A stretch of DNA of 64,000 bases from Listeria innocua (GTDB lineage Bacteria > Bacillota > Bacilli > Lactobacillales > Listeriaceae), in contig NZ_CP117229.1 of NCBI RefSeq assembly GCF_028596125.1, forward strand, positions 666,001 to 730,000, in the 5' to 3' direction. The notes beneath the pieces were generated by a model. That model saw nothing but the letters and a program-made list of their open reading frames with translations, did no database searches and was not told where the DNA came from. Made by a program: the position numbers and the translations under genes. This document shows positions 26,616-36,115 of the stretch, in pieces (position 1 is the stretch's first letter; every line of letters starts with the position of its first letter).

Positions 26616-27491
26616 ATGCGAATTTCAACGAATCAACAAGCAAATTCAATAATTAACCAGCTGAATAATGTCTCAGGAAACCTTGCAAAATACCAATTAC
26701 AAGTATCTTCCGGGAAAAAGTATGAATCGATGAGCGAAAATCCTGGTGCTACAGCACAAATTTTATCCTATAATCACGTGCTTAGTCAGCTTAATCGTGA
26801 AAAAACGGACGTAACTGAAGCGAAATCATTATTAAATACCGCAGAAACCTCTCTTTCATCCATGTCCACATCGATGAACCGGGTAAATGCTCTAGTCTTA
26901 CAAGCAATTAACGGTACGAGCGATAAAGACAATATGTCGCAATCAGCCGAAGAAATCAAAGGTTTACTTGATGTTCTTATTTCTGTTGCTAACTCAGAAG
27001 ACGATGGCAGATATGTTTTCAGTGGTTCTAGTACAAGCGTTGAGCCATTTACAACGGATAAAACAACCGGAGAAATCATCTATAACGGAACGACAGAAAA
27101 TAAAAAATTCCGCGTAACGGACACATTAGAAGTAGAAGTTTTCCATGATGGCAGCGCGATGACGGATGTTTTTAACAACATTCAAAAAATCGTTGACGCA
27201 ATGAAAAGTGGCGATAAAGATGCTTTGTCTGCCTTGCAAGAAACAAATAGCAAAAATATCGAAATTATTACCAATTCGATGACAAATATCGGCGGACAAA
27301 AAAACGGCGTGACAGCCTATGACAATGTACTTTCTAGCAAAATTGTTGATTTCTCCGAACGAAAATCCAATGTCGAAGAAGTCAATATGCCAGAAGCTGT
27401 AAGTAATTTAAACAAAACGTCTATCGCTTACCAAGCCGCACTGCAATCCAGTGTGATGGTACAAAAATTAAGCATTCTAAATTATATGTGA
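26616..27491 (+). CDS. flgL: Hook-filament junction protein FlgL (HAP3)
   Basis: The 291-residue protein has flagellin-like ends: an N-terminal segment with QVSSGKKYESMSENPGATA and a C-terminal one with NMPEAVSNLNKTSIAYQAAL. A short middle domain lies between them. FlgL forms the ring between FlgK and the filament. The SD is AGGAGG, and the gene lies between flgK and fliD. Confidence 0.95.
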   Translation: MRISTNQQANSIINQLNNVSGNLAKYQLQVSSGKKYESMSENPGATAQILSYNHVLSQLNREKTDVTEAKSLLNTAETSLSSMSTSMNRVNALVLQAINGTSDKDNMSQSAEEIKGLLDVLISVANSEDDGRYVFSGSSTSVEPFTTDKTTGEIIYNGTTENKKFRVTDTLEVEVFHDGSAMTDVFNNIQKIVDAMKSGDKDALSALQETNSKNIEIITNSMTNIGGQKNGVTAYDNVLSSKIVDFSERKSNVEEVNMPEAVSNLNKTSIAYQAALQSSVMVQKLSILNYM

Positions 27492-27502
27492 GGTGAAACC
27501 AA

Positions 27503-28792
27503 GTGGGAAGTTCGATTGCAAGTAGTTTAATGGATCCGACGCAATATTATTCGCAATTTATTAGTCTCCAAAAAGCCAGTTTAGAAAAAGCAAAAACACC
27601 ATATCAAAACCAAATTTCTAGCTACCAATCACGGATTGATCTTTATGCTAGTTTAAAAAATGCTTTGTCTGACTCGCTGAAAACGATGAGTTCTTTCACG
27701 ACTTATGAAAGTAAAACCAAACTAGCGACTTCATCCAACGAAACAAGTTTTACCGTTTCATCAACGAGCAGCTCCGTCAACGGCAGCTATTCCATCGAAG
27801 TACAAAACTTGGCGACCGCAGACACTTACAACAAAGCAGTACCTGATATTGAAGCAAAAATTGGTGTAAGTGGGACAATTAAAATCAACGGTAAAGAAAT
27901 TAAAGTCGATGCAGATAGCTCGATGAAAAATGTGATGAACTCGATTAATAGCGCTGGTGCGAAAGTAAACATCTACACATTAGGCGAAAATATGGTCGTT
28001 ACAGCTTCAACTACTGGTGTCGAAAACAGCATTAAATTTGAAGGCGATTCCGCAGTTTTAGAAGCACTTGGTTTAGTACAAAATTCACCAGACCATTTAG
28101 CGGCAGAAGATGCCAAACTGAGAATCAATGGAGCAACTGTCACAAGTGCAACAAACAAAGTAACCAACTACATTCCAGGCGTGACAATCAACCTCAAAAA
28201 AGAAACAACTGGCGCTGAAAAATTAACGATTCAAGATCAAAGCGATGAAAAAGCAGCCAGCATGATTACAAGTTTTGTAAATACATACAATGCGCTAACA
28301 AGCACAATGAAAACATACACGGGAAAAGGAACCATTTTACAAGCATCTGCTGCTGACCTCGAAGCAAATCGTGCGCTAAACAATGTATTTCAACATAAAA
28401 AAGACGGAAATACATTATTTGACTTTGGCATAAGCGTCGATAAAGAAGGCGTTTTAAAAGTAGATGAAACAGCGATGAAAAAAATGGTAGCTGAAGATCC
28501 AACCGCCGTCGAAAGATTTTTCTTTGGTATTGGTGGAATTGGCGATGAACTTTATCAATCTTTGAATAAAACATTTGGCTCGACAGGCTTTATCAGTGAT
28601 GAAACGACCTCGATGACGAATGAAATCAATAAATTAAATCTCAAGCTAACCGACATTACTAGCCGAAATGACACCTTACTAACGAATATTACCGACCAGT
28701 ACAACAAATGGCTCGAAATGATGCAAGCCATGCAAAGTGATGCAATGACTCTCGACGCTCTAATCGACGGCATGAACAGTTCTAATAAATAA
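27503..28792 (+). CDS. fliD: Filament cap protein FliD (HAP2)
   Basis: FliD is the capping protein under which flagellin polymerises. The 429-residue product has an N-terminal coiled-coil (YQNQISSYQSRIDLYASLKNAL), the central domains with FKGDS-type beta strands (SIEVQNLATAD), and a C-terminal coiled coil (NEINKLNLKLTDITSRND). The start is GTG 27503. fliS follows after 18 bases, the usual fliD-fliS order. Confidence 0.95.
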   Translation: MGSSIASSLMDPTQYYSQFISLQKASLEKAKTPYQNQISSYQSRIDLYASLKNALSDSLKTMSSFTTYESKTKLATSSNETSFTVSSTSSSVNGSYSIEVQNLATADTYNKAVPDIEAKIGVSGTIKINGKEIKVDADSSMKNVMNSINSAGAKVNIYTLGENMVVTASTTGVENSIKFEGDSAVLEALGLVQNSPDHLAAEDAKLRINGATVTSATNKVTNYIPGVTINLKKETTGAEKLTIQDQSDEKAASMITSFVNTYNALTSTMKTYTGKGTILQASAADLEANRALNNVFQHKKDGNTLFDFGISVDKEGVLKVDETAMKKMVAEDPTAVERFFFGIGGIGDELYQSLNKTFGSTGFISDETTSMTNEINKLNLKLTDITSRNDTLLTNITDQYNKWLEMMQAMQSDAMTLDALIDGMNSSNK

Positions 28793-28810
28793 AAATGGTA
28801 GGTGAAAAAA

Positions 28811-29197
28811 ATGCAAGCTTGGAAACGATATACCCAAAATGAACTAAATACGAGCAATCCCATTAAAAACACCATTTACATATACGAACGTTGTATTATT
28901 GAATTTAAAAAGTTGGACAAAGCACTCGAACAACTGCATTTTTCCGAAGCGGACCTTATTCTCGATAAAATGGAAAAGATCTTTGAAGAACTAAAATTAC
29001 AATTAAATCCCGAAGCCGGACAAGAACTTTACGATAATATTTTCGGCTTATACGAATGGATTTCAGAACAAATTCGTCAAATGCAACTACTAAAACAACC
29101 CGTTAATATCGATACAATTATTCACGTCATCACGCAGCTTAAAGAAGGCTACGAGGGAGTGATGAAACATGAATCAAGCAAAGACACATTTGGCTGA
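28811..29197 (+). CDS. fliS: Flagellin export chaperone FliS
   Basis: FliS binds the C-terminus of flagellin before export. The 128-residue helical protein carries the family hallmarks: KRYTQNELNTSNPIKNTIYIYERCI near the N-terminus (parts of the NxxxxASPxxLI-type region) and a four-helix bundle. ATG 28811 follows AGGTGA at good spacing; the GTG at 28802 is upstream of it. The 3' end overlaps the next gene by 29 bases. Confidence 0.92.
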   Translation: MQAWKRYTQNELNTSNPIKNTIYIYERCIIEFKKLDKALEQLHFSEADLILDKMEKIFEELKLQLNPEAGQELYDNIFGLYEWISEQIRQMQLLKQPVNIDTIIHVITQLKEGYEGVMKHESSKDTFG

Positions 29198-29450
29198 GTT
29201 AAAAGCACTGTTTCACTCGACGGGACAATTAAACGTTAACCTCGAAGAATATCAAGCGAAACTAAATGAACTACTAAAAAGCACCGAACATCTACCAAAA
29301 GACACAAAAGAAGCCATTTTAAAAGAAACAAGAGAAGTTATAAATAAAGGTATTCTTTTCACCCAAAAACAATTAGAATCCACTGAAAATGCCTTTTCTG
29401 AAAATAAAAGTCGCAATGCCGCCAACTTGAACTATGCGAAATTTTTCTAA
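29169..29450 (+). CDS. FliT-like small helical protein
   Basis: The 93-residue helical, lysine/glutamate-rich protein overlaps fliS by 29 bases. In Bacillus and many other bacteria fliS is followed by fliT, the chaperone of the cap protein FliD. Size and helical content agree, but no sequence motif allows a firm call. The SD GAGGGAG lies inside fliS, which suggests translational coupling. Confidence 0.68.
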   Translation: MNQAKTHLAELKALFHSTGQLNVNLEEYQAKLNELLKSTEHLPKDTKEAILKETREVINKGILFTQKQLESTENAFSENKSRNAANLNYAKFF

Positions 29451-29470
29451 AAGAAAGAAGGAAATCACAA

Positions 29471-29872
29471 GTGGAAAATTATACCACGCATATTGGCAAC
29501 TACTTGAACTATCTTCAAACGGCCAACCAAGTAGTTTCAAATAATATCGCCAACGCCAATACGCCAAATTTTAAAGCAAGTGAAGCGAGTTTTGAAGAAT
29601 CATTCGGCGCGAGCTTGCGAGCATCCGGTTCGAACAATATCGAATCAACGGGAAATTTAACGAAAACGAACACTAAGCATTTAGCCGGAACCGATATAGA
29701 CGAAACAAATGCGAAACTCACGACTAAAAGCGGCTCCATCAACGAAGACGGCAACAATGTCAACGTCACTTCTGAAATGATTAGCTTAACAAAAAATAAC
29801 CAAATGTACGCGCTCGCTATCAGTGCACTCAACTATAATTCATCTATCAACACAGCAGCCCGTGGAAAGTAA
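29471..29872 (+). CDS. flgB: Flagellar rod protein FlgB
   Basis: FlgB is a proximal rod subunit. The 133-residue product has the N-terminal axial motif (ANQVVSNNIANANTPNFKASE) and a C-terminal helix (MISLTKNNQMYALAISALN). The start is GTG 29471 after GAAGG. It is the first of the classic flgB-flgC-fliE-fliF-fliG-fliH-fliI order that follows. Confidence 0.95.
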   Translation: MENYTTHIGNYLNYLQTANQVVSNNIANANTPNFKASEASFEESFGASLRASGSNNIESTGNLTKTNTKHLAGTDIDETNAKLTTKSGSINEDGNNVNVTSEMISLTKNNQMYALAISALNYNSSINTAARGK

Positions 29873-29883
29873 GGTGAAGACCT

Positions 29884-30294
29884 ATGTTTGAAGGAATAAA
29901 CACAAGTGGCTCCGCGTTAAATGCTGCGAAACAATGGATGGAAGTTAGCTCTAACAATATCGCGAACGCTGATTCAAGCGCCGCACCTGGCGAGACACCT
30001 TTTCTTAGAAAGCGCGTCGTACTATCCGAAATTACGCCATTTGAAACAGCTTTAACAGGTACAAAAGGCGTGAAAGTAAGCGAAATATCAAGCGATACAG
30101 GAAGCGTTAAGCGTGTCTATGATCCAACTCATCCTAACGCAAATGAAGCAGGTTACGTCAACTACGCAAATGTGGATATGACAGCCGAAATGACCAATTT
30201 AATGGTCGGACAAAAAATGTATGCTGCAAATACTTCCGCCTTACAAGCAAATGAAAAAATGATGGAAAAAGATTTAGAAATTGGCAAAGTATAA
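29884..30294 (+). CDS. flgC: Flagellar rod protein FlgC
   Basis: FlgC is a proximal rod subunit. The 136-residue product has SGSALNAAKQWMEVSSNNIANADS at the N-terminus, the NPYVR-like PFLRKRVV strand, and VNYANVDMTAEMTNLMVGQKMYAANTSAL at the C-terminus. It lies 11 bases after flgB and 16 before fliE. Confidence 0.95.
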   Translation: MFEGINTSGSALNAAKQWMEVSSNNIANADSSAAPGETPFLRKRVVLSEITPFETALTGTKGVKVSEISSDTGSVKRVYDPTHPNANEAGYVNYANVDMTAEMTNLMVGQKMYAANTSALQANEKMMEKDLEIGKV

Positions 30295-30310
30295 AGGAGT
30301 GTTTTAAGGA

Positions 30311-30607
30311 ATGGCAATTGAAAGTATTAATGCAGCAAGCGTCTTACCTAAAGTTACGCTTGGTGAAACCGCAAAAACAGACAATGCGACAGGTGCCGGA
30401 AATACCTTTACGCAAATGCTGGATAGTATGAGTGATACACAATCAAACGCGCAAACTTCCGTATCGAATCTTTTAACAACTGGAGAAGGAAATGCAAGCG
30501 ATGTACTCATTCAAATGAAAAAAGCAGAATCAGAAATGAAAACTGCTGCGGTCATTCGTGATAATGTAATCGAAAGCTACAAACAGCTTTTAAATATGCA
30601 AGTGTAG
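30311..30607 (+). CDS. fliE: MS-ring/rod junction protein FliE
   Basis: FliE links the MS ring to the rod. The 98-residue product has the typical C-terminal half (SDVLIQMKKAESEMKTAAVIRDNVIESYKQLLNMQV). It sits between flgC and fliF with an AAGGAG SD. Confidence 0.94.
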   Translation: MAIESINAASVLPKVTLGETAKTDNATGAGNTFTQMLDSMSDTQSNAQTSVSNLLTTGEGNASDVLIQMKKAESEMKTAAVIRDNVIESYKQLLNMQV

Positions 30608-30674
30608 CGGTTAGACTAGTCGGGGGAGTTTTAGTCAATCGTCCACACGAGAAAAATGGAGCGAAGTTTTTAAG

Positions 30675-32327
30675 ATGGCAAAAATAAAAACAATGTATTC
30701 GAAATTGAAGAATTGGCATAAAGGCGCGATTTTTGTCGGCCTTTTTGTCGTAGTCACGGTGTTATTACTCTACATGAACACGCCCAAAACAGAAGTTACC
30801 CTTTATAAAAATTTATCAGAAACTAGCCAACAACAAGTTACAGACCAATTAGCCAAAATGGGCGTTGATTATACCGTTGATAAAAGCGGCAATATTTTAG
30901 TCGATGAAAAAGTGGAGACGCTTGTTCGTGACAAATTTGCTGACTTAGGAATCCCGTATACAGGCCAAGATGGCAATGATATTCTTTTAAATAGTTCGCT
31001 TGGAGCTAGTGAAGAAGATAAAAAAATGCAAGAAAAAGTCGGCACAAAAGTTAACTTAGAAAAAGAAATCGTTCAAAGTTACGGCACGACCGTGGACAGC
31101 GCATCAGTCCAACTAACTTTGCCAGAATCAAGTTCGATTTTTGAAGAAGCGAGCCAAAAAGGAACGGCAGCAGTCACGCTAAAAACCAAAAATAACCAAA
31201 CGCTAACAAAAGAACAAGTTCTCGGTATCCAACGAACCGTAAGTGCGGCTGTGCCAAACGTTGCAAGCGATGACGTTGCAATAATCGATACAAAAAATGG
31301 TGTGATTTCAGAAGCAGATACCTCTAAAGAAGAAGGTAGCTCAGCTTATAAAAATGAAGTCGACATTCAAAACGCAATCGGAAAAAATGTGAAAACAGAC
31401 ATTGAAGGCACTCTTTCAAGCATTTTTGCTCTAGATAATTTCCGAGTAAATACAAATGTCACAGTTAATTTTGATGAAATAAAACAAAATACCGAGCATT
31501 ATCCAAATGACGGTAAAGTCCGAAGCAACCAAAAAGAAACGTCCACCGATACATCAAAAGGCTCCACCAACCAAACAGAGTCAGGAACTGCTTCGAACGC
31601 TGACGTACCAAATTACACCGAACAAAACGGCGATGATACTAACACCTATACGAGTGAAAAATCTAGCGAAACTACGAACTATGAGCTTGATTCTACTATT
31701 CAAGAAATTAAAAAACATCCAGCCTTGGCAAAAACAAATGTCGTTGTTTGGGTGGACCAACAATCGCTCAATAAAAATGGCGTTGATATGGCTGAATTCA
31801 CGAAAGCTATTGGCGTTTCGGCAGGACTAACACCTAACATGACGACCGAAGAAGCTGGTGAAGGCGGAGAAGCAGCAGCCACACCAACATTCGAAGGAAC
31901 ATTCCAAAACGGCGACGTGACCATTATGCCAATCCAATTTTTAGACAATCAAACACCAGTAGAAAAAGATACTACTGAAAAAGCAGAACCAGCAAGTAAA
32001 GCTTGGGTTTGGTGGCTTGTAGGAAGTTTACTATTTGCCCTAATTGCAGCTGGAATAATTGCCTATATCATCTTCCTGAAACGTAAAGAACAAATAGAAG
32101 AAGCCCTAGAAGCAGAAGAGAAAGACTTCATCCCAGCCGAAGAGGCGATAGTTAATCCAGAAGAACATCCAGATTTCAACTTCCAAACAGACGCATTCGA
32201 TTTATCAGAACCAGAACTTAAAGCTCGTAAAGAAAGCTTGAAAAATAAACTCGGTGAAATGGCCAAAGAAGATCCAGGTCGTGCCGCAGCAGTCATCCAA
32301 AAATGGCTCAATGAAAGGCAGGAATAA
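30675..32327 (+). CDS. fliF: Flagellar MS-ring protein FliF
   Basis: FliF builds the inner-membrane MS ring. The 550-residue product has an N-terminal membrane helix (GAIFVGLFVVVTVLLLYM), a YscJ-like ring-building region (LYKNLSETSQQQVTDQLAKMGVDY), and a low-complexity serine/threonine-rich loop around residues 265-335. A second helix (WWLVGSLLFALIAAGIIAYI) leads to the cytoplasmic FliG-binding tail. A 67-base gap precedes it, in which I see no clear promoter. fliG follows after three bases. Confidence 0.96.
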   Translation: MAKIKTMYSKLKNWHKGAIFVGLFVVVTVLLLYMNTPKTEVTLYKNLSETSQQQVTDQLAKMGVDYTVDKSGNILVDEKVETLVRDKFADLGIPYTGQDGNDILLNSSLGASEEDKKMQEKVGTKVNLEKEIVQSYGTTVDSASVQLTLPESSSIFEEASQKGTAAVTLKTKNNQTLTKEQVLGIQRTVSAAVPNVASDDVAIIDTKNGVISEADTSKEEGSSAYKNEVDIQNAIGKNVKTDIEGTLSSIFALDNFRVNTNVTVNFDEIKQNTEHYPNDGKVRSNQKETSTDTSKGSTNQTESGTASNADVPNYTEQNGDDTNTYTSEKSSETTNYELDSTIQEIKKHPALAKTNVVVWVDQQSLNKNGVDMAEFTKAIGVSAGLTPNMTTEEAGEGGEAAATPTFEGTFQNGDVTIMPIQFLDNQTPVEKDTTEKAEPASKAWVWWLVGSLLFALIAAGIIAYIIFLKRKEQIEEALEAEEKDFIPAEEAIVNPEEHPDFNFQTDAFDLSEPELKARKESLKNKLGEMAKEDPGRAAAVIQKWLNERQE

Positions 32328-32330
32328 AAA

Positions 32331-33437
32331 ATGGCAGAAACACTCAAAGAAACCTTAGAAGAAACTAGTGCTGAACTGGAAACTGTCGAAGTAGCAGAAC
32401 CAGAAGAAAAAGCCGCTACTCAACTAGATTCAGGTATTTCAAGACGTGAAAAAGCCGCCCTTATTATTTGGAGTCTAGATGAACAAATCGCGACTGAAGT
32501 AGTTGATTTACTTCCAGATGCCTCCAAACAACGCCTTGCACGTGAAATGGCCAAAATGAAAGAAATGGATGGCGGCGCAGTGGAAGAAGCAACAAGAGAA
32601 TTTCTTGATGAACTAGAGCTTCTTTCTGGCGGGATTGCTAAACTTGACCGAGAACACTTGCAACGCCTATTCCCTGACATGACAACAGAAGAATTGAACC
32701 AATTAATTTACGGGGTAGAAGCAGAATCGCGTATCGGCGAAACAGCATTAGATATTTTACGAGAAATTGATGATGTCGATTCCTTGTTTACGATTATTAG
32801 TGACGAATCACCGCAAACGATTGCGATGATTGCTTCATACATGAAACCGGAAGAAGCATCTAAACTCCTAGCCCTTTTACCAGAAGAAAAAATGATTAGT
32901 ACGGTAATCGGCATCGCTAGCTTAGAGCAATTTGATAGTGAAGTTATGCAAAATGTATCGAATTTACTAAGAATTAAACTAGATACAATGTCGAATAGTT
33001 CGCTTAACAAAACGGACGGAATTAAAAATGTTGCGAATATCTTAAATAACGTTACTCGTGGTTTGGAACGTACTATTTTCGAACATTTAGACGCAGAACA
33101 AGCCGAACTTTCTGAACGAATTAAAGAGAAAATGTTTATGTTTGAAGATATTATTCTGCTTGACAATATGACCTTGCAACAAGTGCTTGCCGAGATTCAA
33201 GACAACAACAAAATCGCCCGTGCACTCAAAAACGAAAAAGAAGAACTCAAAGAAAAAATTCTTTCTTGCGTATCGAAAAACCGTCGCGATATGATTACCG
33301 AAGAACTCGAAGTCCTTGGCCCAATCAGACTTTCTGATGTCGAACAAGCACAACAAGACATCGCTAATGTCGTTAAAAACTTGGAAAAAGATGGCAAAAT
33401 AGTTATCCAACGGGGGGAACAGGATGTCCTTATCTAA
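32331..33437 (+). CDS. fliG: Flagellar motor switch protein FliG
   Basis: FliG is the rotor protein that contacts MotA. The 368-residue product shows REKAALIIWSLDEQIATEVV at the N-terminal domain, the middle EEASKLLALLPEEK region, and the C-terminal torque helix region (MFMFEDIILLDNMTLQQVLAEI). It has an N-terminal extension of about 35 glutamate-rich residues compared with typical FliG. The 3' end overlaps fliH by 14 bases. Confidence 0.96.
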   Translation: MAETLKETLEETSAELETVEVAEPEEKAATQLDSGISRREKAALIIWSLDEQIATEVVDLLPDASKQRLAREMAKMKEMDGGAVEEATREFLDELELLSGGIAKLDREHLQRLFPDMTTEELNQLIYGVEAESRIGETALDILREIDDVDSLFTIISDESPQTIAMIASYMKPEEASKLLALLPEEKMISTVIGIASLEQFDSEVMQNVSNLLRIKLDTMSNSSLNKTDGIKNVANILNNVTRGLERTIFEHLDAEQAELSERIKEKMFMFEDIILLDNMTLQQVLAEIQDNNKIARALKNEKEELKEKILSCVSKNRRDMITEELEVLGPIRLSDVEQAQQDIANVVKNLEKDGKIVIQRGEQDVLI

Positions 33438-34116
33438 TCCAAGAATCCCAAAAGGCAAAGTAACTTTATCCGACGTGAAAATGGAACTATTCTATTTAGA
33501 AGATATGGAAGAAACAGAGGAAGTCGAATCACCGTACTCCAAAGAACTTGAACAACTAGAAAACCACCAAAAAGAACTCGAAAAGCATATGTCAGCTATC
33601 GAAATCGAACAACAAAAGCTAGCAAATGAAAAAGCAGCACTAAAAGCTGAGCGCCAAGCCATTGAAGCATTAAAACAAAGCGCAGAAGCAGAAATTAAAG
33701 CACAAAAACTAGCTTTTGAACAAGAAAAAACACAGCTTTACCTAACAATTACCGATTTCCTTTGGGATGAAAGCATTGATCTCGCAGAAAGAATCGTCCA
33801 CCAAGCAATCGACACCCGCCAAATTGAAGTCTTACCAATGCTAACCGAAGTCATTCAAAAACTCCCAGTTGCTTTCGACAAACTAAACGTCACCACCCAC
33901 CCAGAAACATTAAAAGCACTCAAAGAAGAAAACACCGGAACAAAGTACGACTGGCTTTTAGAAAATATTCATTGGAACTTCGATATGCGGCTTGATTACG
34001 GCGAATTCACTGTAGAAGAAGAAAAAGAATACTTCGACTACCGAATCACAGAAATTTTCCAAACCTTACACAAGCAAAATGCAGAACGGAAAATTCTAGG
34101 AGGAGATAAATCGTGA
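33424..34116 (+). CDS. fliH: Flagellar export stator protein FliH
   Basis: FliH binds and regulates the export ATPase FliI. The 230-residue product has a long coiled coil (ELEKHMSAIEIEQQKLANEKAAL and following) and a C-terminal domain with WDESIDLAERIVHQAID, as in FliH/YscL proteins. It overlaps fliG at the 5' end and fliI by 4 bases at the 3' end. Confidence 0.9.
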   Translation: MSLSNPRIPKGKVTLSDVKMELFYLEDMEETEEVESPYSKELEQLENHQKELEKHMSAIEIEQQKLANEKAALKAERQAIEALKQSAEAEIKAQKLAFEQEKTQLYLTITDFLWDESIDLAERIVHQAIDTRQIEVLPMLTEVIQKLPVAFDKLNVTTHPETLKALKEENTGTKYDWLLENIHWNFDMRLDYGEFTVEEEKEYFDYRITEIFQTLHKQNAERKILGGDKS

Positions 34117-35414
34117 ATTGGTCGCCAAAAACCGAAGCTTGGCAAGAATTAAAAAACACCGTCCCATACATCCAAAAAGGAAAAATCCACACCGTCCAAG
34201 AACAAGTCTATATTTCCAAAGGCCCACAAGTGAAAATTGGCGACACCGTCATGGTCGGCGAAAACAAAGTGCTTTGTGAAGTGATTTCTATCGAAAAAGA
34301 AAACAACATGCTACTCCCATTTAACCAAAGCGATAAAGTAGCGTATGGTGACTGGGTGTACGTGACTGACACGAAAATCACCATTCCAGCCGATGAATTT
34401 TTACTCGGAAAAGTACTAAATGCATCTGGTGATATTTTAAATGAAGAAGCTGGTACTGCTAAATTTAAACAAAAAATGCCACTGGAAGCACCGCCAATCC
34501 ATGCTTTTAACCGAGCAGAAATTACGGAAACACTTGAAACTGGAATCAAAGCGATTGATGGAATGCTAACCATTGGTATAGGTCAAAAAATCGGTATTTT
34601 TGCAGGATCAGGTGTCGGTAAATCAACTTTGCTTGGAATGATAGCACGTAACGCCAAGGCAGACATTAATATTATCGGTCTTGTTGGCGAACGTGGTCGG
34701 GAAGTAAAAGATTTCTTGCGTAAAGATCTTGGTGAAGAAGGGTTGCGTAAAAGCGTTATTGTTGCAGCCACTTCAGATGAAAGCCATCTCATGCAACTGC
34801 GAGCTGCCAAACTTGCGACTTCGATTGCAGAACATTTTCGCGATCAAGGAAAAACCGTCCTATTAATGATGGATTCTGTCACTCGTTTCGCTGATGCAAG
34901 AAGAAGCGTTGATATTGCCGTCAAAGACCTACCAATTGGCGGGAAAACCTTGCTAATGGAATCCTATATGAAAAAACTGCTAGAACGTTCCGGTAAAACT
35001 AAAAATGGATCGATCACAGGTATATATACAGTACTCGTTGATGGAGATGATATGAACGGACCAGTACCCGATTTAGCGCGGGGAATTTTAGATGGTCATA
35101 TCGTTCTAACCCGAGAACTGGCAACAAAAAACCACTATCCAGCCATTGATGTCCTTGGCTCCGTTAGCCGGGTAATGGAAGAAATCGTGCCAGAAAGTCA
35201 GTGGAAATCCGCTTCGAAAATCCGCGAATGGATGAGCATTTATCAAGAAAATGAACTGTATTTCAAATTAGGAACAATTGAACAAACAAGCGACAACGCA
35301 GCCATTTTTACAAGTAAGGAAAAATCCTATTTTATTCATCAATTTTTAAAACAGCTGCGGGATGAGAGTGTCACGCTTGAAGAAACGAGTAGAATGATGG
35401 AAACGTTAGTATAA
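34113..35414 (+). CDS. fliI: Flagellar export ATPase FliI
   Basis: FliI is the F1-beta-like ATPase that energises export of flagellar subunits. The 433-residue product has Walker A GSGVGKST (residues 165-172), the Walker B stretch VLLMMDSVTRFADARR, and the type III-specific LARGILDGHIVLTRELA region. The length is normal. The start GTG at 34113 overlaps fliH and follows AGGAGG. Confidence 0.97.
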   Translation: MNWSPKTEAWQELKNTVPYIQKGKIHTVQEQVYISKGPQVKIGDTVMVGENKVLCEVISIEKENNMLLPFNQSDKVAYGDWVYVTDTKITIPADEFLLGKVLNASGDILNEEAGTAKFKQKMPLEAPPIHAFNRAEITETLETGIKAIDGMLTIGIGQKIGIFAGSGVGKSTLLGMIARNAKADINIIGLVGERGREVKDFLRKDLGEEGLRKSVIVAATSDESHLMQLRAAKLATSIAEHFRDQGKTVLLMMDSVTRFADARRSVDIAVKDLPIGGKTLLMESYMKKLLERSGKTKNGSITGIYTVLVDGDDMNGPVPDLARGILDGHIVLTRELATKNHYPAIDVLGSVSRVMEEIVPESQWKSASKIREWMSIYQENELYFKLGTIEQTSDNAAIFTSKEKSYFIHQFLKQLRDESVTLEETSRMMETLV

Positions 35415-35430
35415 CAAAGGAGTGCCGTGG

Positions 35431-36102
35431 ATGAATCCAGTAGAACAAGTTATTAGTGCTAGACAAGCCGAGTTTCAAAGCGCATTTGAAGCAGCGAAAC
35501 AATCGGCCACCACTTTTGAAACGAAATTAAATGAACGTTTAAATGCGACAAAGCAAACCACCACAACTAATGTGCAAACAGTCACCGATGCCGAACTAGC
35601 TCGCGCCCGTGAAGCATACGAAGCTTTAATAAATAAATCCGAAACTAAACAAACTCCTAGTGCAAGGTCAAGTGTAACAACCGAAACTCCAGCAGCAACA
35701 ACCGGAGAGCTAACTAATTGGAACAACTACCAAATTAAACCTATTAGCGCTGAAAATGAAGGCAAATATAGCGATTTAATTAAAACAGCAGCAACCAAAT
35801 ACGGTGTACCAGAAGCGCTTATCAAACGAGTTATCCAAGTAGAATCTAATTTTAATCCGAATGTGGTTTCAAGTGCTGGTGCCACTGGTCTAATGCAACT
35901 AATGTACGGCTCTAATCGAACCGACCCAGCGACTAATATCGACGCAGGGACAAAACAGCTTGCCGGTTACATCAAAAAATACGATGGTGACCTAAAATTA
36001 GCATTAGCAGCCTATAACGCTGGACCAGGTAACGTACATAAATACGGCGGGGTCCCACCATTCAAAGAAACGCAAAACTATTTAACGAAAATTATCGGGT
36101 AA
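35431..36102 (+). CDS. SLT-type lytic transglycosylase of the flagellar locus
   Basis: The enzyme probably opens peptidoglycan for rod passage. ATG 35431 follows AAAGGAG and gives 223 residues; GTG 35422 is too close to the SD. A low-complexity alanine/threonine-rich N-terminal half leads to an SLT domain: catalytic glutamate in QVESNFNP, then SAGATGLMQLM, DPATNIDAGTKQLAGYI and LALAAYNAGPGNVHKYGG. The loop between LMQLM and DP is about seven residues shorter than the usual SLT loop. No signal peptide is seen, so it may be exported by the flagellar apparatus. Confidence 0.88.
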   Translation: MNPVEQVISARQAEFQSAFEAAKQSATTFETKLNERLNATKQTTTTNVQTVTDAELARAREAYEALINKSETKQTPSARSSVTTETPAATTGELTNWNNYQIKPISAENEGKYSDLIKTAATKYGVPEALIKRVIQVESNFNPNVVSSAGATGLMQLMYGSNRTDPATNIDAGTKQLAGYIKKYDGDLKLALAAYNAGPGNVHKYGGVPPFKETQNYLTKIIG

Positions 36103-36115
36103 GGGAGAATAAATC

